A stretch of 64,000 bases of DNA, taken from positions 248,001-312,000 of the forward strand of contig CAWFOB010000005.1 of NCBI GenBank assembly GCA_963817375.1. The letters run 5' to 3'. The stretch comes from JACVRM01 sp963817375 (GTDB taxonomy: Bacteria; Actinomycetota; Thermoleophilia; Gaiellales; Gaiellaceae). Under the pieces are notes generated by a model. It did not search any database and was not told the origin of the DNA. It was given only the letters and a program-made list of their open reading frames with translations. Shown in pieces: positions 54,937 to 63,112 of this stretch; the stretch's first letter is position 1, and every line of letters starts with the position of its first letter. A program made the position numbers and the translations under genes.

Positions 54937-55080
54937 CGGAGGCGGGCTTGCCCCGCCGGGAGTCATGTCGCGCGAAGTCGCGTGTGACTCCTCTCCGGGA
55001 AAAGTCGTCATGGCAGCCGCGCAGCAGCTGCCGGACTCTCCCAGATGCCTAGCCGCGGCTGCCGGACTTTTCCCGGCGAA
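54937..55080. repeat. 144-bp structured repeat, unit 1
   Basis: Begins CGGAGGCGGGCTTG. Contains a GTCATGTCGCG/CGCGTGTGAC hairpin and a long-range pair CCGGGAAAAGTC with the GGACTTTTCCCGG at the unit's end. Repeats directly as unit 2. Confidence 0.75.
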
Positions 55081-55218
55081 CGGAGGCGGGCTTGCCCGCC
55101 GCAGTCACGTCGCGCGAAGTCGCGTGTGACTCCTCTCCGGGAAAAGTCGTCATGGCACCGGCACGCCACCGCCGGCCTCTCCCCGGACGCTCGCAGCCGG
55201 TGCCGGACTTTTCCCGGG
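55081..55218. repeat. 144-bp structured repeat, unit 2
   Basis: Begins CGGAGGCGGGCTTG and shares the same hairpin arms and the terminal GGACTTTTCCCGG, while the loop segment differs. The whole 54927-55222 intergenic stretch, between the convergent korB and Flp pilin genes, is this repeat pair. Confidence 0.75.
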
Positions 55219-55222
55219 GGCG

Positions 55223-55399
55223 TTAGCCCAATATGCCGGTGACGCGGGTGAGCGCGTTCACCACGTTGCCGCCGAGCAGCGTCATCGCGCCGACGCAGCC
55301 GATCGTGATGACGGCAAGGACGACGCCGTACTCGGCCATCGTCTGGCCATCCTGACCGGTGAGGCGGCGGCGAAGCGCTTCGAGCATGTGCAGCATCAT
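55223..55399 (-). CDS. Flp/Fap-type pilin
   Basis: 58 residues. A basic leader (LEALRRRLTGQDG) precedes the prepilin-peptidase site G-QTMAEYGVVLAVITIG, the standard Flp pilin motif (Glu at position 5 then Tyr), and a hydrophobic helix to the C-terminus. Two adjacent ATGs (55399 and 55396); the second is better spaced from GGAGG. Would be the major subunit of Tad-type pili; no tad genes are in the window. Confidence 0.85.
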   Translation of the reverse strand: MMLHMLEALRRRLTGQDGQTMAEYGVVLAVITIGCVGAMTLLGGNVVNALTRVTGILG

Positions 55400-55475
55400 G
55401 ACCTCCGGGTCGGGCGCAACCGTGGGGGCGCCGGTGCTGCTCCTATCGGCGCGCAGCGCGCGGCGCGGAATCCCT

Positions 55476-55880
55476 CTAACTGACGAGGTCTCCGGAGCCG
55501 CCCCAGCCGGGAAACGGCGCCGTCCGGCCGGAGCCTTCGACCCAGTAGTCGACGTGCTCCGCGACGAGGCCGTCACGGCCGAAGCGGAGCACGGTCGTCC
55601 CGGCGAGCGTGACGTCCGTGCCGGCCTCGCGGTACGACGCCCACCACTCGACGGCGGCGCGATCGCCGGCGACGAGCGGCTCGCGGAACCAGCACTCGAT
55701 TGCCTCCTCCTCCGCGAACACCCGCTCCAGGTACGCGCGCGGCGTGCCGGCGTCGCGCAGCGGGTGCGAGCGATACCGGGCGTCGGCGGCGTAGAGCGCG
55801 ACGATCGCGTCGGCGTCCCGGCGCGGCCACGCCTCCTGCCAGGTGTCCCGCCAGCGGCGGGCGAGGGCCAGGGTGTCCAC
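55476..55880 (-). CDS. NTF2-like (SnoaL-type) protein
   Basis: 134 residues with the cone-shaped NTF2 pattern: WQEAWPRRDADAIVALYAAD, RYRSHPLRDAGTPRAYL, VEWWASYREAGTDVTLAG, TTVLRFGRDGLVAEHVDYWV. Typical of polyketide cyclase-like/isomerase-like small proteins with many possible functions. GTG start at 55880. No catalytic residue set lets me assign a reaction. Confidence 0.75.
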   Translation of the reverse strand: MDTLALARRWRDTWQEAWPRRDADAIVALYAADARYRSHPLRDAGTPRAYLERVFAEEEAIECWFREPLVAGDRAAVEWWASYREAGTDVTLAGTTVLRFGRDGLVAEHVDYWVEGSGRTAPFPGWGGSGDLVS

Positions 55881-55897
55881 GCGCCGATTCTGCCGGG

Positions 55898-56344
55898 TCA
55901 GCGGCCGGGCGGCGACACCTGCACCGTCTTCGCCAACCCGGCCGCCAGCACGGCCTTCTCGGCGCTCGAGAGCCGCGACTTCGGATGGGCGATACGGTAG
56001 TACCAGGGCGGCATCGAGCCACCACGGACGACCTCGGCGATGTCGCCGGCATCAACGTCCTGCGGCCGGTTCCACTCGGAGAAGTTCATCGTCGAGCGCC
56101 CGCTGTCCACGTCGTGCTGGACCAGCCACGAGACGGGCGCGACATTGCTGTACCACGGCCATGTCGTCTCGTTCGAGTGGCAGTCGAAGCAGGCGTCCTT
56201 CGTCAGCTGCCGCACCTGCGGCGACACCCACATCGGCTCGGCTGTCACCGGTGGGTTCGAGTGCGAGCGACCGTAGGGGACCAGCTGGATCGCGACCAGC
56301 AGAACCGGGATCCCGATGAGCATCCACCGCAGCGCGCGCCGCAT
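55898..56344 (-). CDS. Membrane-anchored haem-binding (c-type, Haem_bd) protein
   Basis: 148 residues. N-terminal anchor (WMLIGIPVLLVAIQLV), then LTKDACFDCHSNETTWPWYSN, with a single CxxCH c-type haem motif (CFDCH), and SEWNRPQDVDAGDIAEVVRGG...MPPWYYRIAHPKSRLSSAEK, which match the Haem_bd family. Probably extracytoplasmic. ATG at 56344. The 243 bp to the divergent sugar-binding protein gene hold no other gene. Confidence 0.85.
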   Translation of the reverse strand: MRRALRWMLIGIPVLLVAIQLVPYGRSHSNPPVTAEPMWVSPQVRQLTKDACFDCHSNETTWPWYSNVAPVSWLVQHDVDSGRSTMNFSEWNRPQDVDAGDIAEVVRGGSMPPWYYRIAHPKSRLSSAEKAVLAAGLAKTVQVSPPGR

Positions 56345-56587
56345 ACGCGCCGACCGTACGCAGCCGCTCGGGCCGGGACCTCGGCGCGAAGCCGCACAGC
56401 GGATGCGGCTTGTCCGTAGGCAGCCCCCTTGCGCTGGAGCTTCGTAACTGATTGGGTTTCGCGCCGTGGGATGGGGTCTACGAGCGACTCGTCTGCGGGG
56501 GTGCGGCATCCGCGTAGGCGCTCGCGTCCCACGTCCAGAACATCTCCGAGGCTGGGCGCATACGCGCCCCAAGAAAGGACGGGACGA

Positions 56588-57941
<1,354 letters not shown>

Positions 57942-57962
57942 GGCCGCAGCGGACCTGAACGC

Positions 57963-57992
57963 GGGGGAGGATGGCGTCTGTCATCCTCCCCC
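57963..57992 (+). promoter_or_regulatory. Intra-operon hairpin between binding protein and permease genes
   Basis: Perfect 10-bp stem GGGGGAGGAT (57963-57972) / ATCCTCCCCC (57983-57992) with a 10-nt loop. Its place after the binding-protein gene suggests mRNA stabilisation or attenuation of the permeases, as known for malE-malF in E. coli (analogy). Confidence 0.7.
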
Positions 57993-58004
57993 ACTCCCTT
58001 TCCG

Positions 58005-58934
58005 ATGACCTCCGTCGCGACTCCCGCCCCGCCCACCCGCCGCCGTCGTCGGTCGACGAAGCTCCAGCGCCGGCAGACGCGCCTCGCGTGGCTGCTCCTG
58101 GTGCCCTCGCTCGCGGTGGTCGCGTTCGTCGCGATCTACCCGCTCGGCAAGACCGTCTACCAGAGCTTCACGGATCGAGGAATTCCTCGCAGCTCGGGCC
58201 GGTGCACTGGGTCGGGCCTCGACGAACTACCGGAACCTCTGGCACGACGCGGTATTCCGTTCCGCCGTCTGGAAGACGATCAAGTTCACGCTGATCACCG
58301 TCGGCTTCGAGTTCTTTCTCGGCCTCGCGATCGCCCTCGTCGTCAACTCGAGCTTCAAGGGGCGCGGCGTCATGCGCGCCGTGATGCTCGTGCCGTGGGC
58401 GATCCCGACGGTTGTCGCCGCGCAGATGTGGAAGTGGATGCTCGACGACACGTTCGGAGTCGTCAACGACGCCGGCACTCGGCTGCACATCCTTTCGCAC
58501 TCGCAGGCGTGGATCTCCCAGCCGAGCACGGCGCTGGCCTCGGTCTGCGCGGTCGACATCTGGAAGACGACGCCGTTCGTCGCGCTGCTCCTGCTCGCAG
58601 GCCTCCAGGTCATCCCGGGCGACCTCTACGAGGCCGCCGAGGTCGACGGCGCCAGCCAGCTGCAGCAGTTCTGGAAGATCACGCTGCCGCTCCTCGCGCC
58701 GGCGATCCTGGTCACGCTCATCTTCCGGACGCTCGACGCGCTCCGCGTGTTCGACGTCTTCTACGTCTTCTTCGGCAACCGGGCGGACACGCAGACGATG
58801 GCCATCTACAACCAGGACACGATCGTCGGAGCGGCTACGTCGGGTACGGCGCCGCGATCAGCGTGGCCATCTTCCTGATCATCGCCCTGTTCGTGATCAT
58901 CTACGTGACCTTCATGCGGGTGACGGAGGACTGA
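58005..58934 (+). CDS. Sugar ABC transporter permease, MalF type, frameshifted
   Basis: About 308 residues expected. Starts MTSVATPAPPTRRRRR; helix 1 LAWLLLVPSLAVVAFVAIYP. Frame changes occur near 58175-58205 (two) and ~58825. Between them the protein reads NYRNLWHDAVFRSAVWKTIKF, VMRAVMLVPWAIPTVVAAQMW, and the EAA loop YEAAEVDGASQLQQFWKITLPL that contacts the ATPase. Last helix AISVAIFLIIALFVIIYV. Partners the next gene. ATG at 58005. Confidence 0.8.
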   Translation: MTSVATPAPPTRRRRRSTKLQRRQTRLAWLLLVPSLAVVAFVAIYPLGKTVYQSFTDRGIPRSSGRCTGSGLDELPEPLARRGIPFRRLEDDQVHADHRRLRVLSRPRDRPRRQLELQGARRHARRDARAVGDPDGCRRADVEVDARRHVRSRQRRRHSAAHPFALAGVDLPAEHGAGLGLRGRHLEDDAVRRAAPARRPPGHPGRPLRGRRGRRRQPAAAVLEDHAAAPRAGDPGHAHLPDARRAPRVRRLLRLLRQPGGHADDGHLQPGHDRRSGYVGYGAAISVAIFLIIALFVIIYVTFMRVTED

Positions 58935-58935
58935 G

Positions 58936-59877
58936 ATGAGCGCCGTCTCCGAGACCGCACAGCCCGTCGCACGCCCGGCCAGCCGCCGCCGTTCCTTCAA
59001 GCGCAGCTGGATCGGCCGCGGCATCACGAAGATCGCGTTCTACTTCCTCGTCGCCCTGATCTTCGTCTACGCGCTGTTCCCGTTCATCTGGGCGCTGCGG
59101 TCCGCGTTCACGCCCGACAACGCGCTCTTCTCCACGCCGCTCCAGTACATCCCGAAGCATCCGACGCTCGACAACTTCACGGGGGCGCTCAGGCAATCGT
59201 TCTTCCGCGACGCCCTGATCAACTCGACGATCGTCGCCGGCACGGTGACGCTGCTCTCGCTGGCGATCGGCTCGCTGGCCGCCTACGCGCTCGGGACGAT
59301 TCCGGTTCCGCGGCCGCGGCTTCGTGATGTACCTGATGCTCTCGATGACGATCTTCCCGCAGATCGCGATCCTCGGCGCGCTCTACACGATGATCAGCGG
59401 CTTCCACATCGTCTGGTTCATCAACTTCCCGAAGCTGTACGACACGCGCTGGGCGCTGATCTTCACGTACCTGATCTTCACGCTGCCGTTCACGATCTGG
59501 GTGCTCACGAGCTTCATGAAGGCGCTCCCGCGCGATCTCGAGGAGGCGGCGTACGTCGACGGGGCGACGCCGATCCAGGTCTTCTACAAGGTGCTCCTGC
59601 CCCTGATCGCGCCGGGACTCGTGACGACGGGCTGCTCGCCTTCATCGCCGCCTGGAACGAGTACCTGTTCGCGCTGTCGTTCATCCAGACACCCAGCAAC
59701 TACACCGTCCCGGTGGCGATCACGACCTTCCCCGGGAAGTCGGGCAGCTCGTTCCAGCAGCCGTGGGGCGAGATCATGGCGGCGACGATCATCGTCACGC
59801 TGCCGCTGATCGCGGCCGTGCTGATCCTGCAGAAGCGGATCCTGGCCGGCCTCACCGCCGGCGCGGTCAAGGGCTGA
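58936..59877 (+). CDS. Sugar ABC transporter permease, MalG type, two frameshifts
   Basis: About 312 residues expected. Starts 1 bp after the MalF-type stop. Helix 1 IAFYFLVALIFVYALFPFIW. Frame shifts at ~59310 (into MYLMLSMTIFPQIAILGAL) and ~59630 (back into AFIAAWNEYLFALSFI). EAA motif LEEAAYVDGATPIQVFYKVLLP. Ends AGLTAGAVKG as MalG-type proteins do. Forms the channel with the preceding permease. Confidence 0.82.
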   Translation: MSAVSETAQPVARPASRRRSFKRSWIGRGITKIAFYFLVALIFVYALFPFIWALRSAFTPDNALFSTPLQYIPKHPTLDNFTGALRQSFFRDALINSTIVAGTVTLLSLAIGSLAAYALGTIPVPRPRLRDVPDALDDDLPADRDPRRALHDDQRLPHRLVHQLPEAVRHALGADLHVPDLHAAVHDLGAHELHEGAPARSRGGGVRRRGDADPGLLQGAPAPDRAGTRDDGLLAFIAAWNEYLFALSFIQTPSNYTVPVAITTFPGKSGSSFQQPWGEIMAATIIVTLPLIAAVLILQKRILAGLTAGAVKG

Positions 59878-59899
59878 GCGGAAGCCGGACCCGAACGAC

Positions 59900-59937
59900 T
59901 TAGTGGCTGTCAGCCACTAACTCGGGACTTAGTGGCT
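59900..59937. terminator. Bidirectional hairpin between convergent permease and ATPase genes
   Basis: TTAGTGGCTG (59900-59909) and CAGCCACTAA (59911-59920) form a perfect palindrome. A further TTAGTGGCT occurs at 59929-59937 and could offer an alternative pairing. Confidence 0.65.
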
Positions 59938-59950
59938 CCCTGCGACCGGT

Positions 59951-61189
59951 TCAGGCAGGCGCTGGAGCAGCCGCCGGCTCGGGCGCGTCGTGGTAGATGC
60001 CCAGGCCCGTCTCCGGGTCGAAGAAGTGCATCTGCCGCGTGTCCACCGCGACCTCGATCGTGTCGCCGGTGCGCACGCGTGAGCGGGCGCCGAAGCGGCC
60101 GACGATGACCGTCTTGCCCTTGTCCGACTTCTCGTCCGGCGCGCGGTCGTCGCCGACGTCCTCGACGAGCTCCATCACGTCCTGCGTGACCGCCGGACGA
60201 GCATCGACGGAGAAATGCACCATGACCTCGGAGCCGAGCGACTCGCGGAGGCTCACCGTTCCGTGCAGCATCGCGCCCTGCTCGGTCTGCCCGGCGAGGT
60301 CGCGATCCTCGAGGTCCTCGGGACGGACGCCGAGGACGACGTCTCTGCCTACGTACGCCTGGATGGCCGGATGCTGGGCGAGCGTGTCGTTGTCGAGCGT
60401 GATCCGCTCGGAGCCCGCCTGCACGTAGAGGGAGCCGTTGTCGCGGCCGACGGTGGCCTCGAGCATGTTCATGGCCGGGCTGCCGATGAAGCCGGCCACG
60501 AAGAGGTTCACAGGGTCGTCGTAGAGCGTCTGCGGGTCGGCGACCTGCTGGAGCTCGCCCTTGCGCATGACGGCGACGCGGTCGCCCATCGTCATGGCCT
60601 CGACCTGGTCGTGCGTGACGTAGAGCGTCGTGACCCCGAGCTGGCGCTGGAGCTCGCTGATCTCGGCGCGCATCTGCACGCGCAGCTTGGCGTCCAGGTT
60701 CGACAGCGGCTCGTCCATCAGGAACGCCGACGGGTTGCGCACGATCGCGCGGCCCATGGCGACACGCTGCCGCTGGCCGCCTGAGAGGGCACGCGGCTTG
60801 CGCTTCAGGTACGGCTCGAGGTCGAGGATCCGGGCGGCGTCCTTGACCCGCCGGTCGATCTCGTCCTTCGGGATCTTGTGCAGCTTCAGGCTGAACGCGA
60901 TGTTGTCGTAGACCGAGAGGTGCGGGTAGAGCGCGTAGCTCTGGAAGACCATGGCGATGTCGCGCTCGCGCGGCGTCATGTCGTTGACGACCTGGTCGCC
61001 GATCTTCAGCACGCCCTCGGAGATCTCCTCGAGCCCGGCGACCATGCGCAGCGCCGTCGTCTTGCCGCAGCCGGACGGGCCGACGAGCACGACGAACTCG
61101 CCGTCGGCGATGTCGAGATTGAGGTCGTTGACGGCGCGCGTGCCGTCGGGATAGATCTTGCCCACCTGCTCGAGCTGCACGACTGCCAT
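59951..61189 (-). CDS. ABC transporter ATP-binding protein, MalK/UgpC type
   Basis: 412 residues. Walker A GPSGCGKTTALRMVAG, Q-loop FQSYALYPHLSV, signature LSGGQRQRVAMGRA, Walker B FLMDEPLSNLDAK and H-loop THDQ. A C-terminal MalK-like regulatory (TOBE) domain includes VLGVRPEDLEDRDL and GSEVMVHFSVDA. Long enough for two TOBE subdomains with an acidic insert. Encoded convergently to the sugar permeases rather than in their operon; likely the shared energiser for several sugar importers (inference). ATG at 61189. Confidence 0.9.
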   Translation of the reverse strand: MAVVQLEQVGKIYPDGTRAVNDLNLDIADGEFVVLVGPSGCGKTTALRMVAGLEEISEGVLKIGDQVVNDMTPRERDIAMVFQSYALYPHLSVYDNIAFSLKLHKIPKDEIDRRVKDAARILDLEPYLKRKPRALSGGQRQRVAMGRAIVRNPSAFLMDEPLSNLDAKLRVQMRAEISELQRQLGVTTLYVTHDQVEAMTMGDRVAVMRKGELQQVADPQTLYDDPVNLFVAGFIGSPAMNMLEATVGRDNGSLYVQAGSERITLDNDTLAQHPAIQAYVGRDVVLGVRPEDLEDRDLAGQTEQGAMLHGTVSLRESLGSEVMVHFSVDARPAVTQDVMELVEDVGDDRAPDEKSDKGKTVIVGRFGARSRVRTGDTIEVAVDTRQMHFFDPETGLGIYHDAPEPAAAPAPA

Positions 61190-61228
61190 GCGTTCGACCC
61201 TCCTCTGTCGTTCGGCCGCCGAACTATC

Positions 61229-61594
61229 TCAAACGGCGGCGAGCGCGACCACCCGCTCATCCCTGCCTGCGCGGTAGTCGTCGCCGAGCGCACCGGCCAG
61301 CTTTTCCTCCAGCTCGCCGGACGCCGCGAGCTCCTCGACGATGTCGGCGCCGCCGATCAGCTCCCCGCGCACGAAGACCTGCGGGATGGTCGGCCAGCCG
61401 GAGATCGCCGAGAGCTCCTGCCGGTAGCGGGGGTCGGGCAGGACGTCGACGGCCGTGACCGGCGCGCCGGCCGACCGCAGCGCCTCGAGCGCGCGATGGG
61501 AGTTGCCGCACATGACGAGCTGCGGCGTGCCCTTCATGAAGAGGGCGACCGGCTCGTTGTCGATCACCTGCTGGATCTGGTCGCGAAGCTCCAT
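61229..61594 (-). CDS. Monothiol glutaredoxin, Grx4 family, CGNS variant
   Basis: 121 residues. QVIDNEPVALFMKGTPQLVMCGNSHRA corresponds to the KGTPxxPxCGFS active site, with Asn in place of Phe; GWPTIPQVFVRGELIGGADIV supplies the cis-Pro and GG(A/C)D glutathione site. Monothiol Grx proteins carry [2Fe-2S] clusters with glutathione and pair with BolA. It starts directly after the BolA stop with no gap. About 25 residues after the fold end in a basic tail. Likely role: Fe-S cluster trafficking. Confidence 0.88.
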   Translation of the reverse strand: MELRDQIQQVIDNEPVALFMKGTPQLVMCGNSHRALEALRSAGAPVTAVDVLPDPRYRQELSAISGWPTIPQVFVRGELIGGADIVEELAASGELEEKLAGALGDDYRAGRDERVVALAAV

Positions 61595-61825
61595 CTAGTC
61601 CCCTTTCGTCTTGATCCGTAGCTCGTGGATGGTGCCGTCCTGGAGGGGCGCCGCCAGCGCGTCGTAGACGAGCCGGTGCTGGTCGACGAGGCCGAGCCCC
61701 TGGAAGCGGGCGCTCTGCACCGTCACGAGGAAGTGGTCGCCGGTACCGGTGCGGTCGAGCACGTCGACGTCCTCCGCCTCCGGGAAGGCGTCCACGAGGA
61801 GACCGCGGAGCCGCTCCACCGACAT
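61595..61825 (-). CDS. BolA family protein
   Basis: 76 residues from ATG at 61825 (MSVERLRGLLVDAFPEA). The BolA fold ends FLVTVQSARFQGLGLVDQHRLVYDAL...IHELRIKTKGD, with the invariant His in QHRLVYDAL. Encoded immediately upstream of the monothiol glutaredoxin, the classical Fe-S partner pair. Only 23 bp separate its start from the divergent formyltransferase gene. Confidence 0.88.
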   Translation of the reverse strand: MSVERLRGLLVDAFPEAEDVDVLDRTGTGDHFLVTVQSARFQGLGLVDQHRLVYDALAAPLQDGTIHELRIKTKGD

Positions 61826-61848
61826 GCACGGAGCGTACCCGGGCCGCA

Positions 61849-62748
61849 ATGATCTGCGGCGTGGATGCGCCCTGGAGGATCGTCTTCGTGTCGACGGTGC
61901 AGCCGGCCGTCGCCGGCTTCACCGAGTTCGCGCGCGCGGCCGGGCACGAGCCGGTTGCCGTCGTGACCTCGCAGGGGCCGCAGGGCCGGCGCGACGTCAA
62001 CCCCGCGCGGCGCGACTTCTTCGACCGGCTCGTCTGGGAGTCGCCGCCGGACCTCGACATCGCGATCGCGCCCGACCGTACGCGTGTGGCGCCGCTGCTG
62101 GCGGCGTTCGAGCCCGACTTCGTGCTCTGCCTCGGGTTCCCGTGGCGGCTGACGCCGGAGGCGCTCGCCGTGCCGCGGCTCGGCTGCGTGAACTCGCATC
62201 CCTCCCTGCTGCCGCGCTACCGCGGCCCGTCGCCGATCGCCTGGCAGGTGCGGGACGGCGAGCCCGAGCTCGGGATCACGTATCACCGTATGGACGACGA
62301 CTTCGATACGGGCGGCATCCTCGCGCAGGGGTCGTTCCCGCTCGGCGACGACGACTGGATGCCCGACCTGCTCCCGCGCTTCGCGGAGCTCAATGCGCGG
62401 CTCCTCCCCGTCGTGTTCGAGCGCGTGGGACGCGGCGATCCCGGCGATGCCCAGGACGACACCGGCGCCTCCTACGCCGGCTTTTTCGACGACGACTACG
62501 GCGAGCTCGACTGGAGCTGGCCCGCAGACGAGATCCACCGTCGCGTCCGTGCCTGGAGCTTCATGTTCGCCTGGGGCGCCGGAGCGCGGGCCGATCTGGA
62601 CGGCCGTGAGCGGCAGCTGCTGAAGACGCGCGTCGAGCGCGACGTCACGGAGGGACGCCCGGGCGACGTCCTGCGCCGCGACGGCGAGGCGCTGCTCGTC
62701 CGCTGCGGCGAGGACGCCGTCTGGGTGCTCGACTTCGTAAACGCCTAG
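61849..62748 (+). CDS. Formyltransferase family protein (methionyl-tRNA formyltransferase-like)
   Basis: 299 residues. The N-terminal formyl transferase domain contains VNSHPSLLPRYRGPSPIAW (catalytic Asn and His) and ITYHRMDDDFDTGGIL (catalytic Asp, residue 146 or so), with LCLGFPWRLTPEAL before it. The C-terminal ~90 residues (DWSWPADEIHRRVRAWSFM onward) match an FMT-like C-domain. It resembles Fmt but is not adjacent to def or other translation genes, so it could act on a sugar nucleotide or other amine instead. ATG at 61849. Its last 4 bp overlap the convergent ABM-like gene. Confidence 0.82.
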   Translation: MICGVDAPWRIVFVSTVQPAVAGFTEFARAAGHEPVAVVTSQGPQGRRDVNPARRDFFDRLVWESPPDLDIAIAPDRTRVAPLLAAFEPDFVLCLGFPWRLTPEALAVPRLGCVNSHPSLLPRYRGPSPIAWQVRDGEPELGITYHRMDDDFDTGGILAQGSFPLGDDDWMPDLLPRFAELNARLLPVVFERVGRGDPGDAQDDTGASYAGFFDDDYGELDWSWPADEIHRRVRAWSFMFAWGAGARADLDGRERQLLKTRVERDVTEGRPGDVLRRDGEALLVRCGEDAVWVLDFVNA

Positions 62749-63050
62749 GCGGGCGCTCCGGCCTTCAGCGCCTGCGGGTTGTAGATCGCATGCGCGTCGT
62801 GCCAGGTGACCTCGGGCTGGCCCTGGATGCCGACCTGCTGAAGGCCGGGCGCAAGCCGCTCCTGCATGAAGCGGTCGAAGTGCGCTGGCGACTCCCACAC
62901 GTCGACGATGTTGACGCCGGTGTCGTCGAAGTACGCGACATGGAAGATGCCGCCGTCCGGGTGGTCGGTCTCCCACTGCACGATCGGGCGGAGCTCGTCG
63001 TACTGCTCCTTCGTGATGCCCTTCCAGCGCATCTGCATGACGGAAGCCAT
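62745..63050 (-). CDS. Small dimeric alpha-beta barrel protein
   Basis: 101 residues. MASVMQMRWKGITKEQYDEL, FHVAYFDDTGVNIVDVWES and HFDRFMQERLAPGLQQVGI form the strand-helix pattern of ABM/EthD-like dimeric barrels. AGAGGAGG lies seven bases before the ATG. No reaction assigned. Convergent with the formyltransferase, divergent from the P1 peptidase. Confidence 0.75.
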   Translation of the reverse strand: MASVMQMRWKGITKEQYDELRPIVQWETDHPDGGIFHVAYFDDTGVNIVDVWESPAHFDRFMQERLAPGLQQVGIQGQPEVTWHDAHAIYNPQALKAGAPA

Positions 63051-63112
63051 GCATGCCTCCTCTCTTCGGGGTCCGCTGCATCTTCGTGCGGAGGGGCACT
63101 ACGGTTCAACCC

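Noticed and set aside
54911..55242. Short open frames across the 54.9-55.2 kb repeats
   Set aside because: They follow the repeat structure, lack ribosome binding sites and have no coding signature.
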